The notes beneath the pieces were generated by a model. It was not told where the DNA came from, searched no databases, and saw only the letters and a list, made by a program, of their open reading frames with translations. A DNA stretch of 45,236 bases, taken from NCBI GenBank assembly GCA_027080995.1, contig JALWNT010000067.1:1-45236 (forward strand). The letters run 5' to 3'. Positions 8,507 to 16,723 of the stretch are shown in pieces; position 1 is the stretch's first letter; the number at the start of each line of letters is the position of its first letter. This stretch comes from Campylobacteraceae bacterium. Lineage in GTDB: Bacteria > Campylobacterota > Campylobacteria > Campylobacterales > Sulfurovaceae. The position numbers and the translations under genes are program-made.

Positions 8507-8553
8507 TCGTAGCACTTAGCACATAACACGTAGCACGTTATACACCACGTAGC
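8507..8553. repeat. 7-bp array in opposite orientation, ACGTA(G/A)C units
   Basis: Units TCGTAGC, ACTTAGC, ACATAAC, ACGTAGC, ACGTTAT, a partial ACACC and ACGTAGC are the reverse complement of the units at 8313-8375. With that array they bracket palindromic copy B. The rest of the 367-nt valS-hemH gap holds nothing else I recognise. Confidence 0.75.
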
Positions 8554-8661
8554 ACAAAATTTCCGCGATTATAGCCAAAAGGACTTTGCCTTTTGATTGG
8601 ATGAGGGGAGAGAGTGGTTTGTGTGCTACTATATCTCTCCAAAGAATCTTCGAGGTGTTTG

Positions 8662-9603
8662 ATGAAAAAAGGTCTCTTGCTGCTCAATATGGGCGGCCCC
8701 AACAATCTCGACGAAGTCGAACTCTTTTTGCGCAATATGTTCGCCGATCCCCGCATCCTGCCGATGAGTGGCTGGATGCGCAAACGGATCGGGTCGATGA
8801 TCGTGCGCAGGCGGCTCGAAGAGGCGCAGGAGAATTACCGCGAGCTGGGGGGCAGGTCGCCCCTGACGCAGATCACATGGTCCCTGGCGGCGAAGGTAGA
8901 GACGCAAAGCGGGGTGCTGGTGCGCCCGGCGATGCGTTATGTGCCGCCTTTTGCCGATCCGGCGCTGCGTGAATTTGCGGAGGAGGGGGTCGAGGAGCTG
9001 GTGCTTTTTCCGATGTATCCGCACTACTCCACGACGACGACGCTCTCTTCGGTGGAGGATGTCGAGGAGCGCTGTGCGGCGATGGGGTATCACCCCAAGA
9101 TCCGGGTCGTCGATCCTTACTACGACGACTACGACTACCTGGCGATTCAGGCAGATCGGATCGCCGAGGCGGCCGAAGGGATCGAAACCCGGGAGTACGA
9201 CCTGATCCTCTCGGCCCACGGTTTGCCGATGAGCATCATCGAAGCGGGAGACCCGTACGAAAAGCAGGTGGAGGCCAACGTCTCGGCGCTCAAGACGATA
9301 TTGAGATGCCGAGGTATTATATTTAAAAATATCAAGCTCGCCTATCAGTCCAAAGTCGGCAACGCCGCCTGGTTGGAGCCCAATCTCAGCGATGTGTTGC
9401 GCCAGCCTGAAAACCTGAAAGTGTTGATTTTCCCTCTGGCTTTTACCGTCGACAACAGCGAAACTCTCTTCGAACTGGACCGGGAGCACCGGGCGATCGC
9501 CGAAAAGATCGGCTACGAAGATTATCGGGTCGCCCGCTGCCCCAACGACGGAGAGGATTTTGCCGCGTTTATCGCCGAAAAGATCGGGAAGGAGAATGCG
9601 TAG
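8662..9603 (+). CDS. hemH: Ferrochelatase
   Basis: The 313-residue enzyme inserts ferrous iron into protoporphyrin IX, the last step of protoheme synthesis. Seen are the N-terminal LLLLNMGGP, the active-site LSAHGLPMSII with its conserved His, AYQSKVGNAAWLEPN, and the C-terminal acidic FAVDNSETLFELD-like block (here FTVDNSETLFELD). The start is ATG at 8662, giving MKKGLLLLNMGG, with GAGGTG just upstream. The last 8 nt overlap the VanZ-like gene. Cytochrome-rich respiration is consistent with the cytochrome c gene elsewhere in the window. Confidence 0.96.
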   Translation: MKKGLLLLNMGGPNNLDEVELFLRNMFADPRILPMSGWMRKRIGSMIVRRRLEEAQENYRELGGRSPLTQITWSLAAKVETQSGVLVRPAMRYVPPFADPALREFAEEGVEELVLFPMYPHYSTTTTLSSVEDVEERCAAMGYHPKIRVVDPYYDDYDYLAIQADRIAEAAEGIETREYDLILSAHGLPMSIIEAGDPYEKQVEANVSALKTILRCRGIIFKNIKLAYQSKVGNAAWLEPNLSDVLRQPENLKVLIFPLAFTVDNSETLFELDREHRAIAEKIGYEDYRVARCPNDGEDFAAFIAEKIGKENA

Positions 9604-9997
9604 ACTTCCGGCCTCCATTCCCTGGCGCAGTCTCTTCTGGTCGGCGTTGGCGCTGATCACCTTTTTGGCGTTGATACCCTGGACGCAGGAGTTGCCCCGG
9701 CCCTTTCAGTGGTCCGACAAACTCAACCATTTCGCCGCGTTCGTCGTCCTCGTCTGGTCGCTCAAAGCGGCCTATCCCCTGAAAAATTGGCAGGCATGGC
9801 TTTGGATGGTTGTCTACGGAGCCGCGATCGAATCGATCCAATCTTTTCTGCCCTGGCGCAGTGCGGAGTGGGCCGATCTGGCTGTCGACGCCCTGGCGGC
9901 TTTGACGGGCCTGCTGCTCTATCCTCTTTTCGAAAGAACTGTCCTCTATTTTTGGGCTATAATTTCGCCTTCTAAAAACAATAAGCAAGGACAATGA
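9596..9997 (+). CDS. VanZ-like membrane protein
   Basis: The 133-residue product has four hydrophobic segments and the VanZ-family hallmarks DKLNHF near residue 40, AIESIQSFLPWR and a following ADLAVDALAALTG. VanZ-like proteins are small inner-membrane proteins of poorly known function; teicoplanin resistance applies only to VanZ itself. The ATG at 9596 overlaps the end of hemH by 8 nt and AAGGAG lies directly before it, so translation is probably coupled. The stop codon abuts the next ATG. Confidence 0.82.
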   Translation: MRRLPASIPWRSLFWSALALITFLALIPWTQELPRPFQWSDKLNHFAAFVVLVWSLKAAYPLKNWQAWLWMVVYGAAIESIQSFLPWRSAEWADLAVDALAALTGLLLYPLFERTVLYFWAIISPSKNNKQGQ

Positions 9998-10387
9998 ATG
10001 AAAAGTATGACCATCAAAGACACCTATCCCATCCAGGCCGCCGAGATCGGCAAGGACGAAGCCCGCTTCGGTACCACTGATGAAATCATCGCCTACCTCA
10101 AAGAGACCGTCGAGGCTCACCCCGTTGCCGCCTACATCGCGACTTTCGATCACTATACCCATACCAAGAATCTTCCCGAGCACAAGATGGATCCTGAAAT
10201 CCTCGATGTCAAACTGATCGTCTTCTGTTTCGGCAAAGAGCTTCCCATCCCCGAAATGGCGGCGGTGCGTCCTCGAAGTATCGCCGTCGTCGAGAAAGCC
10301 GACTCTTTTGTCGTCAGCTTTATGGACGCTCCCAATCCCGTCGCTCACGACGCGATGATCACCTGGGTACAAGGAATTCGGAAGTAA
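9998..10387 (+). CDS. Conserved hypothetical protein (possibly DUF6858)
   Basis: This 129-residue soluble protein has no signal peptide or membrane segment. Recognisable phrases are HPVAAYIATFDHYTHT, KLIVFCFGKELP, RPRSIAVVE and DAPNPVAHDAM. I associate the pattern with an uncharacterised Campylobacterota family (perhaps DUF6858), but not with certainty. ATG at 9998 follows the VanZ-like stop codon directly, with AAGGA about 8 nt upstream. It is the third gene of the hemH transcript. No function can be stated. Confidence 0.75.
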   Translation: MKSMTIKDTYPIQAAEIGKDEARFGTTDEIIAYLKETVEAHPVAAYIATFDHYTHTKNLPEHKMDPEILDVKLIVFCFGKELPIPEMAAVRPRSIAVVEKADSFVVSFMDAPNPVAHDAMITWVQGIRK

Positions 10388-10397
10388 AAGTTACTTC
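10381..10397. promoter_or_regulatory. Perfect inverted repeat overlapping the stop codon, next to a -10 box
   Basis: GAAGTAA-AAG-TTACTTC is a perfect 7-bp dyad that includes the TAA of the preceding gene. TATAAT follows at 10400-10405, only 7 nt before the ATG at 10412. It could be an operator or a weak terminator. If the -10 box is used, the next transcript would be nearly leaderless. Confidence 0.4.
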
Positions 10398-10411
10398 GAT
10401 ATAATGCGATT

Positions 10412-10765
10412 ATGAGAACTCCTGTCGGTTTCAAGGGGCGATATTTCCGCCTCAGTGCCATCACCGCCCTGAATGAGACGCTCTCTCAGCAGAAACGTTC
10501 TGCGAGGATCGTTGAACTTCGTCTGCAAAGAAGAGGGGAGGAGAGTGCAGGAGAAGAAGAGGATCCGCCGCCGGATCTGGCGGATCTGTATGCCGTCGTC
10601 ACTTCCCGCTTTTCGCGCAAAGCCTGCCATTGCAACTGTTTTTTCAAACGAAAATTTCGCCGACTCTGGCATCTTTATAAATTTTTCTTCACCCCGCCGG
10701 GGCGTTATTTCAAGACCAAAACGGGCACTTCCCCTCCATTTTCTCTTTCTGTTTTATCCGTTTGA
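10412..10765 (+). CDS. Hypothetical basic protein, weakly supported
   Basis: This 117-codon frame has codon-third-position bias like its neighbours over most of its length. It has a basic start, an acidic proline segment (EEEDPPPDLADLY), a Cys cluster (CHCNC) and a strongly basic/aromatic tail (RRLWHLYKFFFTPPGRYF). No family is recognised. A TATAAT at 10400 would give an almost leaderless message and no clear ribosome site is seen. A 93-codon frame on the other strand looks less convincing. It could be a real small gene or a remnant. Confidence 0.4.
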   Translation: MRTPVGFKGRYFRLSAITALNETLSQQKRSARIVELRLQRRGEESAGEEEDPPPDLADLYAVVTSRFSRKACHCNCFFKRKFRRLWHLYKFFFTPPGRYFKTKTGTSPPFSLSVLSV

Positions 10766-10876
10766 TTTAAATTCGAGTCTGTTACCCTCTTGATCGAAGC
10801 GCGAATTCAAAATGACGAGCAAGATCTGTTTGATCATAGAAGCGCACTACCTCAAAAGAGACGGTGATATCAAAAA

Positions 10877-10893
10877 AAGCGGTCGGACCGCTT
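10877..10893. terminator. Hairpin with T-run on the minus strand, upstream of metE
   Basis: AAGCGGT-CGG-ACCGCTT is a perfect 7-bp stem. On the minus strand it is followed by at least five further T residues and so looks like an intrinsic terminator in that direction. On the plus strand ATTTATAT follows. It ends 30 nt before the metE start. Confidence 0.5.
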
Positions 10894-10923
10894 ATTTATA
10901 TGAAAAAATATCAAGGAAAGAGA

Positions 10924-13236
10924 ATGTCCAAGATCCAAACCTGGAACATCGGCTTCGGCCGTATCGGCGAAAAGCGTGAGCTCAAATTCGCACTGGAGAA
11001 ATACTGGAGAGGAGAGATCCCCCTGGAGGAACTGGAGACGACGAGCGCCGAGCTGCGCAAGCGCCACTGGGAGTATCAGAAAGAGGCCGGTATCGACGCC
11101 GTCAGCTGCAACGATTTCAGCTGGTACGACCAGACCCTGGATATGGTGGCGACGCTGGGGCTGGAGCCCGAGCGTTTCCGCTCTATCGAGGATCCCGTGG
11201 CACGCTATTTCGCCATGGCCCGGGGGGACGAGCAGCGTCCGGCCATGGAGATGACCAAATGGTTCAATACCAACTACCACTACATCGTCCCCGAACTCAG
11301 CGCCGATCTGAAGGGGAGGGTGGACGCCTCGGGCATCCGGGAGCGCTACGCCGAGGCCAAAGCCGCAGGCATCGCCGCACCCAAGATCAATCTCATCGGG
11401 CCCCTGACTTTCCTGGCCAACGCCAAACGCCCCGACTCCCCCGATCAAAACGCTATCGGACTCTTCGACCGGATTCTCCCGCTCTACGAGGAGCTTCTGC
11501 GGCAGTTGAGCGATCTGGACAACGAAGTGATCATTCAGATGGAAGAGCCTGTTTTTGTCACCGATGAAGCACCGCAGTTCGGACTGCTTATCCGCAACGC
11601 CTATGAACGTCTGGCACAGATCAGCCCCAAAATACGCCTCTATGTGGTGAGCTACTTCGACCATGCCGTCGAAGCGGCCCGTATTTTGACGCAGACCCCT
11701 ATCGCCGGGATCGGGCTCGACTTTCTCTATGACGAGGGGCGCAACCTGGAGGTGCTGACAAGTATCGCCCAGTCGGGCAAGGAGCTCATCGCAGGTGTGA
11801 TCGACGGACGCAACATCTGGCGGACAGATCTGGACGCGAGAAAGCGCCTGCTCGACGAGATCGCCGCAACCGTTCCGGCCGAAAAACTGATTCTGGCTCC
11901 GTCGTGTTCGTTACTGCATATCCCTTTTACCCTGCGTTACGAGCAGAAGTTGGATCCCAAAGTCCGCAGCTATCTGGCCTTTGCCACGGAGCGGCTGGAG
12001 GAGCTGGATCTTCTCAACGCACTCTTCCGGGGTGAGAAACTCAGTGAATCGGGGCGTGCGGCGCTGGAGGCTTCCAGAGAAGCCTTGGCCGCCCGGCGCA
12101 GCGACAGTGCGGTGACCGATCCGGCAGTGCGGGAGCGGATGGCCTCCCTGGATGCCCTGCGATGCAAACGGGAAATCCCCTTCAAAGAGCGGATCATCAA
12201 GCAGCACGAGCGCTTCGGCTACCTCCCCCTGGCCACCACCACCATCGGCAGTTTTCCCCAGACACCGGAGCTGCGCCAGGTCCGCCGCCGCTACAAGCGG
12301 GGCGAGATCACCCAGGAGGAGTATGAGCGCTACATCGAGGAGCAGATCAAAGCCTGCGTGGAGTTTCAGGAGCGTATCGACCTGGAGGTGCTGGTCCACG
12401 GTGAGTTCGAGCGCAACGATATGGTGGAGTATTTCGGCGAGCAGCTCTCGGGCGTAGCCTTCAGCGAAAACGGCTGGGTCCAGAGCTACGGCAGCCGCTG
12501 CGTCAAACCGCCCCTGATCTACGGCGATGTCAGCCGCCCCGAGCCAATGACCGTGCGCTGGTCCACCTACGCCCAGAGCCTGACCGATCGGCCGATGAAA
12601 GGGATGCTGACCGGTCCCGTGACGATCCTTAACTGGTCCTTTGTGCGGGACGATCAGCCCCGCGCCGAGACCTGCTATCAGATCGCTCTGGCGATCCGGG
12701 ACGAGGTGGATGATCTGCAAAAGGCCGGCATCGGGATGATTCAGGTGGACGAAGCGGCCTTCAAAGAGGGCTATCCTCTGCGGGCCGCCAAGCGCCCCGA
12801 CTACGAGCGCTTCGCCCTGGAGAGCTTCTGGATCACGACCAACGTGGCCAAGCCCAAGACCCAGATCCACACCCATATGTGCTACAGTGAATTCAATGAC
12901 ATCATCGACACCATCGAGGCGATGGACGCCGACGTCATCAGCATCGAAACCGCCCGCAGCGGCAACGTCTTGCTGCGGATCTTCAAAGAGCGCGGCTACG
13001 AGATGGAGATCGGCCCCGGTGTCTACGACATCCACTCTCCCCGTGTTCCTTCGGTGGAGGAGATGCGCTCCCAGATCCATGCCCTGCTGGAGGTCCTGCC
13101 GGCCCGTCAGCTCTGGATCAACCCTGACTGCGGCCTCAAGACCCGGGGCTGGCCCGAAGTGGAGGCGAGCCTGGCCAATATGGTCCGGGCGGTCAAAACG
13201 GTCCGCCAAGAGCTGGGGATTGCCGCAGAGCAATAG
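10924..13236 (+). CDS. metE: Cobalamin-independent methionine synthase
   Basis: The 770-residue enzyme transfers the methyl group of 5-methyltetrahydropteroyl-triglutamate to homocysteine, making methionine without B12. The N-terminal folate half begins with IGFGRIGEKRELK, and the C-terminal catalytic half starts near LATTTIGSFPQTPELR. The zinc ligands correspond to H651 and C653 (HTHMCY), the Glu of SIETARSG, and C736 (NPDCGLKTR). ATG 10924 is chosen because AAGGA lies just upstream; an in-frame upstream extension lacks similarity to the family. It is a single-gene unit flanked by a hairpin and repeat copy C. Confidence 0.97.
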   Translation: MSKIQTWNIGFGRIGEKRELKFALEKYWRGEIPLEELETTSAELRKRHWEYQKEAGIDAVSCNDFSWYDQTLDMVATLGLEPERFRSIEDPVARYFAMARGDEQRPAMEMTKWFNTNYHYIVPELSADLKGRVDASGIRERYAEAKAAGIAAPKINLIGPLTFLANAKRPDSPDQNAIGLFDRILPLYEELLRQLSDLDNEVIIQMEEPVFVTDEAPQFGLLIRNAYERLAQISPKIRLYVVSYFDHAVEAARILTQTPIAGIGLDFLYDEGRNLEVLTSIAQSGKELIAGVIDGRNIWRTDLDARKRLLDEIAATVPAEKLILAPSCSLLHIPFTLRYEQKLDPKVRSYLAFATERLEELDLLNALFRGEKLSESGRAALEASREALAARRSDSAVTDPAVRERMASLDALRCKREIPFKERIIKQHERFGYLPLATTTIGSFPQTPELRQVRRRYKRGEITQEEYERYIEEQIKACVEFQERIDLEVLVHGEFERNDMVEYFGEQLSGVAFSENGWVQSYGSRCVKPPLIYGDVSRPEPMTVRWSTYAQSLTDRPMKGMLTGPVTILNWSFVRDDQPRAETCYQIALAIRDEVDDLQKAGIGMIQVDEAAFKEGYPLRAAKRPDYERFALESFWITTNVAKPKTQIHTHMCYSEFNDIIDTIEAMDADVISIETARSGNVLLRIFKERGYEMEIGPGVYDIHSPRVPSVEEMRSQIHALLEVLPARQLWINPDCGLKTRGWPEVEASLANMVRAVKTVRQELGIAAEQ

Positions 13237-13257
13237 GATAAAATATCTTCATAGTCC

Positions 13258-13337
13258 CGTCATTCCGGACTCGATCCGGAATCCGGGGCCTAGAATGTCT
13301 GTAATGCTCCGGATCCTGAATTGAGTTTAGGATGACG
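13258..13337. repeat. Dispersed two-hairpin element, copy C
   Basis: Arm 1 is ATTCCGG/CCGGAAT (from 13262) and arm 2 is ATCCTGAA/TTTAGGAT with one G-T pair (to about 13333). The outer CGTCAT and ATGACG ends match copy A, in the same orientation. It separates metE from the YigZ-family gene. Confidence 0.8.
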
Positions 13338-13413
13338 ACTCGGCAGCCAATCAATTTTTCAGTAGAGGTAATTGAAGCGTTCGCTTCATAAATTCAATGA
13401 CACAGGAGCTATC

Positions 13414-14031
13414 GTGTTCACGATCCGTGAAATCGCCTTTGCCGAAACCATGGAGAAACGCTCCAAATTCCTCAGCTATCTCGTTCCCTATTCAGCCTTC
13501 GATATCGAGCTTCAGCGTCTGCGAGACGAACATCCCAAAGCCAATCATATCGTCCATGCCTTCAGATATATTAACGAATATGAACAGGTCGTCGAAGGGA
13601 GCAGTGACGACGGGGAACCCAGAGGCTGCGCCGGTGTCCCCAGCCTCAACGTTTTGCGGGGGGCGGATCTGGTGGAGTGTGGAGTGCTTACGGTCCGCTA
13701 CTTCGGAGGGATCAAGCTCGGGACCGGAGGGATGGTGCGTGCCTACGGTGCCGCGGCCCGTGCGGCGGTAGAGGCGGCGACACTCACTCCCTATCTGCGG
13801 CAGGAGTCGCTGACGATGGAAGCGCACTATCCCCAGCAGCGTGCACTGGAGTATCTGCTTGAAAAGTATGGTATCCGCACTGTATCACGAGAATTTACCG
13901 AGCAGGGGGTTCTCTGGCGGCTCAAGGGGAGTGCCGGGGAACTTGAGGCTTTTCGCAATGCAGCGGGGCGTACGGCACGATTCTCGGACGATTCAGAGGG
14001 CATTGATGGAGCGGATCCCAAAATATTCTGA
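13414..14031 (+). CDS. yigZ: YigZ/IMPACT-family protein
   Basis: The 205-residue product has the UPF0029 N-terminal domain with the hallmarks AFRY, SDDGEPRGCAGVP, LTVRYFGGIKLGTGGMVRAY, followed by the smaller C-terminal ferredoxin-like domain. Proteins of this family are linked to translation or peptidase-related roles, but the bacterial function is unsettled. I place the start at GTG 13414 because AGGAG ends 5 nt upstream; an in-frame TTG at 13372 lacks a convincing ribosome site. It appears to be a single gene. Confidence 0.9.
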   Translation: MFTIREIAFAETMEKRSKFLSYLVPYSAFDIELQRLRDEHPKANHIVHAFRYINEYEQVVEGSSDDGEPRGCAGVPSLNVLRGADLVECGVLTVRYFGGIKLGTGGMVRAYGAAARAAVEAATLTPYLRQESLTMEAHYPQQRALEYLLEKYGIRTVSREFTEQGVLWRLKGSAGELEAFRNAAGRTARFSDDSEGIDGADPKIF

Positions 14032-14041
14032 AGAACTTCTG

Positions 14042-14064
14042 AAAATTATTGAACAATAATTTTT
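14042..14064 (+). terminator. AT-rich hairpin after the YigZ-family gene
   Basis: AAAATTATT-GAAC-AATAATTTT forms a 9-bp stem ending in a run of five T residues, 10 nt after the stop codon. The stem is all A-T, so it would be a weak terminator. A TACAAT box lies near 14078, upstream of the next gene. Confidence 0.35.
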
Positions 14065-14126
14065 AATTTGGAAATAGATACAATAGATTATTCCGCCTGC
14101 ACTGAAAGTAAAAGGAGTGGCGATCC

Positions 14127-16040
14127 ATGTATGAATATCCGATAGATGAACAGTTCAAAAGATGGTTGGAAGTATCTGGGATTCACGCAGATGATTTCGG
14201 AAATCCCCGGCAATGGAAAGCTGTCGAACGTTTGATCAGCAATCTTCTGGCTGAGAAAAAACGCGAGGTTTTGCGCCTTGAAGAGAGCCTTGAGAGCTCG
14301 GCTGTCGAAATCCAGGAAATGCTTGGAAGTATGCGTCGTATCTTCGATCAGCGTTGCCGTACACTCTCGCAACTGGCATCGTTGGCTTTTTTTATCGTTG
14401 ATGAACGCGGGCGTTGTCTGGAGATACAAGACGGTGTAGGGATACTTTCTGCCGAGGAAGAGGAGCGGGAAGAGTTGCTTGGACGACGGATTGATGAGGT
14501 ACTTACCGCACGTCTAGGACGAAGTATTCTCTCCATCGTCGAAAACGATCAGGAAGGGAATGATCGGAATTTTGAAGTACCCTTTGACAATGCCGAGGGA
14601 CCGGAAGATGTCTGGTTGGTGAGGATGCATAGGTTATCGAAGGCGGAGACCGGTCAGGGGCGTAGAGAATGGGCGGTGATCGTTCGTCGACGTCGTAATG
14701 AGGAAAAAGATCGGTGCGAAGAGAAGACGAAATCCTCTACGCTTCAGATACCATTGCGCGATGCCTTGACCGGATTACCGAATCGTCAGGCTCTGCTGGA
14801 GAGTCTGGAATTGGCATTGGAGCGTGCACAGCGCTATAAGAGGCATGGAGCTATTTTTTTCATCGACCTGGACCGTTTCAAAGAGATCAACGACTCGGTG
14901 GGGCATCAGGCGGGAGACATCGTGTTGAAAGAGATCGCGGATCGGATACGGCGTATTGTTCGAAAATCCGATATCTTTGGACGGCTGGGAGGGGATGAGT
15001 TCCTGCTGATCCTGGAGGAGATATCCAGCGCCGATACACTGATTCATGTTGCTCAGAAAATTATCGATGAGGTCAACCGTCCTATTCGCATCGGGGATAT
15101 GAATTATCATGTGGGAGCGAGCATCGGCATTACGATCTTTCCTCGGGATAGTGTGGAGAGTGAGACTTTACTACGCTACGCCGACCGGGCTATGTACCGG
15201 GCAAAACAAGAGGGAAGAAACCGTTATCATTTCTATTCTCGTGAGATCGATCGGGAGGTTAAAAAGCGCTCCATGATCGAAAAAGTACTCAAAAGTGCTT
15301 TAAGAGAGGAGGCATTTTATCTTCTTTTTCAACCTCGGCTCAATCTGGGGACCGGTACGGTGACCGGAGTGGAAGCCTTGTTACGCCTTGATGAACACTA
15401 TAGTCGAGAGATGATCCCTCCTTCTTTGTTCATTCCCATCGCCGAAGAGAGCGATATTATCCTGAGAATAGGGCATTGGGTCTTTACCCAGGCATGTCGG
15501 ACACTCTATGAGTGGCAGCGTCGGGGTGCACCGTCGATTACGATGACAATCAATCTCTCCCGTCGACAATTACAGCACAATGAGTGGACTCACTTTGTCG
15601 ATGAAACACTCCGAAAGTATCAGATCAAGCCAGAGAGTATCGAATTTGATATTTCAGAGTCAGCATTTATGTCGCTTTCGGATGACGGATACGGAGTGCT
15701 CAAGGATCTGAAAACATTGGGATGCGGTATCTCCATCGATGACTTCGGTACAGGCTCATCTTCTTTAGTTCTTTTTCAGGATTGTGTCGATCGTCTAAAA
15801 ATCGATCGGCGTTTTATTCAGGATATTACCCGAAACGGTCGGGATCGTACCCTTGTGAAAGCCTCCATTGCCATGGCGCAGGCCATGGGGTTGGGGACTG
15901 TCGCCGAAGGTGTGGAAACGGCCGAGCAGAAGCGGTATGTGCAGATAATGGGATGTGGAGAGGTTCAGGGTTTTCTTATCGGAAAACCGGAGGAGTCCGA
16001 TAAAGCGTTGAATTTGATACTTTCGGGCTATAGAAATTGA
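14127..16040 (+). CDS. PAS-GGDEF-EAL c-di-GMP turnover protein
   Basis: The 637-residue protein has no membrane segment. A helical start is followed by a PAS-like domain (about residues 88-195), a GGDEF diguanylate cyclase domain with intact GGDEF at 288-292, and an EAL phosphodiesterase domain beginning near 390. EALLR is at 416-420, DDFGTG starts at 538, and NLS, KIDRRFI, AEGVET and GxxQGF are present, so both activities look possible. LEITES-type sequence reads FDISES, and the usual Tyr after DDFGTG is Ser. The PAS domain probably senses a cytosolic signal. With the GEMM-like leader at 2009 it suggests c-di-GMP signalling in this organism. It is a single gene with AAAAGGAG before ATG 14127. 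Confidence 0.93.
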   Translation: MYEYPIDEQFKRWLEVSGIHADDFGNPRQWKAVERLISNLLAEKKREVLRLEESLESSAVEIQEMLGSMRRIFDQRCRTLSQLASLAFFIVDERGRCLEIQDGVGILSAEEEEREELLGRRIDEVLTARLGRSILSIVENDQEGNDRNFEVPFDNAEGPEDVWLVRMHRLSKAETGQGRREWAVIVRRRRNEEKDRCEEKTKSSTLQIPLRDALTGLPNRQALLESLELALERAQRYKRHGAIFFIDLDRFKEINDSVGHQAGDIVLKEIADRIRRIVRKSDIFGRLGGDEFLLILEEISSADTLIHVAQKIIDEVNRPIRIGDMNYHVGASIGITIFPRDSVESETLLRYADRAMYRAKQEGRNRYHFYSREIDREVKKRSMIEKVLKSALREEAFYLLFQPRLNLGTGTVTGVEALLRLDEHYSREMIPPSLFIPIAEESDIILRIGHWVFTQACRTLYEWQRRGAPSITMTINLSRRQLQHNEWTHFVDETLRKYQIKPESIEFDISESAFMSLSDDGYGVLKDLKTLGCGISIDDFGTGSSSLVLFQDCVDRLKIDRRFIQDITRNGRDRTLVKASIAMAQAMGLGTVAEGVETAEQKRYVQIMGCGEVQGFLIGKPEESDKALNLILSGYRN

Positions 16041-16053
16041 GAGTGTTGCAAAA

Positions 16054-16068
16054 GAGGCCGATGGCCTC
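16054..16068 (+). terminator. Hairpin after the GGDEF-EAL gene
   Basis: GAGGCC-GAT-GGCCTC is a perfect 6-bp stem 13 nt after the stop codon. No T-run follows, so it may act as a processing or Rho-type end rather than a classic terminator. Confidence 0.4.
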
Positions 16069-16080
16069 CGATATGTACAC

Positions 16081-16103
16081 AAAAAAGCAGGGAGAGCTTC
16101 CCT
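16081..16103 (-). terminator. Intrinsic terminator of the leftward folD-lepB-rpiB-hdeD operon
   Basis: On the minus strand AGGGA-AGCTC-TCCCT is followed by GC and six T residues, 18 nt beyond the stop codon of the HdeD-like gene. This is a short but well-formed intrinsic terminator. Confidence 0.65.
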
Positions 16104-16120
16104 AAACTATCATCGGCGGC

Positions 16121-16681
16121 TTAAGCGTTTTTCTTTCCGTTATTACCGGAGAAACTCAGGAGCATGACGCCGTCGAAGAAGAGGCTGATACCGACAAGCA
16201 GGCCGACGAGCCAGACGGTTTGGATGGGATTGCCGATAGCGAGGGCGAAGAAGATCGCGATACCCAGGGAGAGGATGCCGTTGAGCAGAGCGATCCACCA
16301 GTTTTTGTCGGGTCGGATTTTGAACGCCAGGGTGAAATTGGTAGCGGCATCGAGCGCGAAATAGGCGGCGAAGATGATCCCCAATGCCAGGATACCGGGC
16401 AGAGGATGGATGACGATCAGAGCGCCCGCCACAATGAGGATCAAAGTTTTGAGCCAACCGAGCCAGTCGCCTTTGTTGACCTGCCAGGTGTGCATACCGG
16501 CGAAAATACCGCTAAAAAGCAGCAGCCAGCCGAGGAAAAAGACAGTCGTCAGAGACATCAGCCCGGGAAAGAAGATCCCTACAAGTCCCAGCAGCATGAA
16601 AATGATGCCGTAGGCCTTCGCGTATTTGCCGAATTTCTCCAGCATTTCCTGATTTTGATCGAAAAGTTTGTAGTTGAGCAT
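16121..16681 (-). CDS. hdeD: HdeD/DUF308-family inner-membrane protein
   Basis: The 186-residue protein has six hydrophobic helices in two-helix units, with the family pattern LLGLVGIFFPG...TTVFFLGWLLLFSGIF, a second unit around AGALIVIHPLPGILALGIIFAAYF, and a third around NGILSLGIAIFFAL. This fits the HdeD/DUF308 family; acid resistance is known for the E. coli member, but the mechanism is unclear. It is the last gene of the leftward operon, 42 nt after rpiB, and ends at an intrinsic terminator. Confidence 0.88.
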   Translation of the reverse strand: MLNYKLFDQNQEMLEKFGKYAKAYGIIFMLLGLVGIFFPGLMSLTTVFFLGWLLLFSGIFAGMHTWQVNKGDWLGWLKTLILIVAGALIVIHPLPGILALGIIFAAYFALDAATNFTLAFKIRPDKNWWIALLNGILSLGIAIFFALAIGNPIQTVWLVGLLVGISLFFDGVMLLSFSGNNGKKNA

Positions 16682-16723
16682 TTTTTTCCTTTTTTGTACG
16701 GGTGTGTCGATTTTTTTCCGCCG

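Noticed and set aside
6954-8519. 521-codon plus-strand frame opposite valS
   Set aside because: Composition is that of a shadow frame in GC-rich coding DNA (long Val/Asp/Gly runs) and it covers the unmistakable ValS domains.
8662-9603. Start of hemH at GTG 8614
   Set aside because: The extra 16 residues are not similar to ferrochelatases, and ATG 8662 has a suitable ribosome site and begins the conserved sequence.
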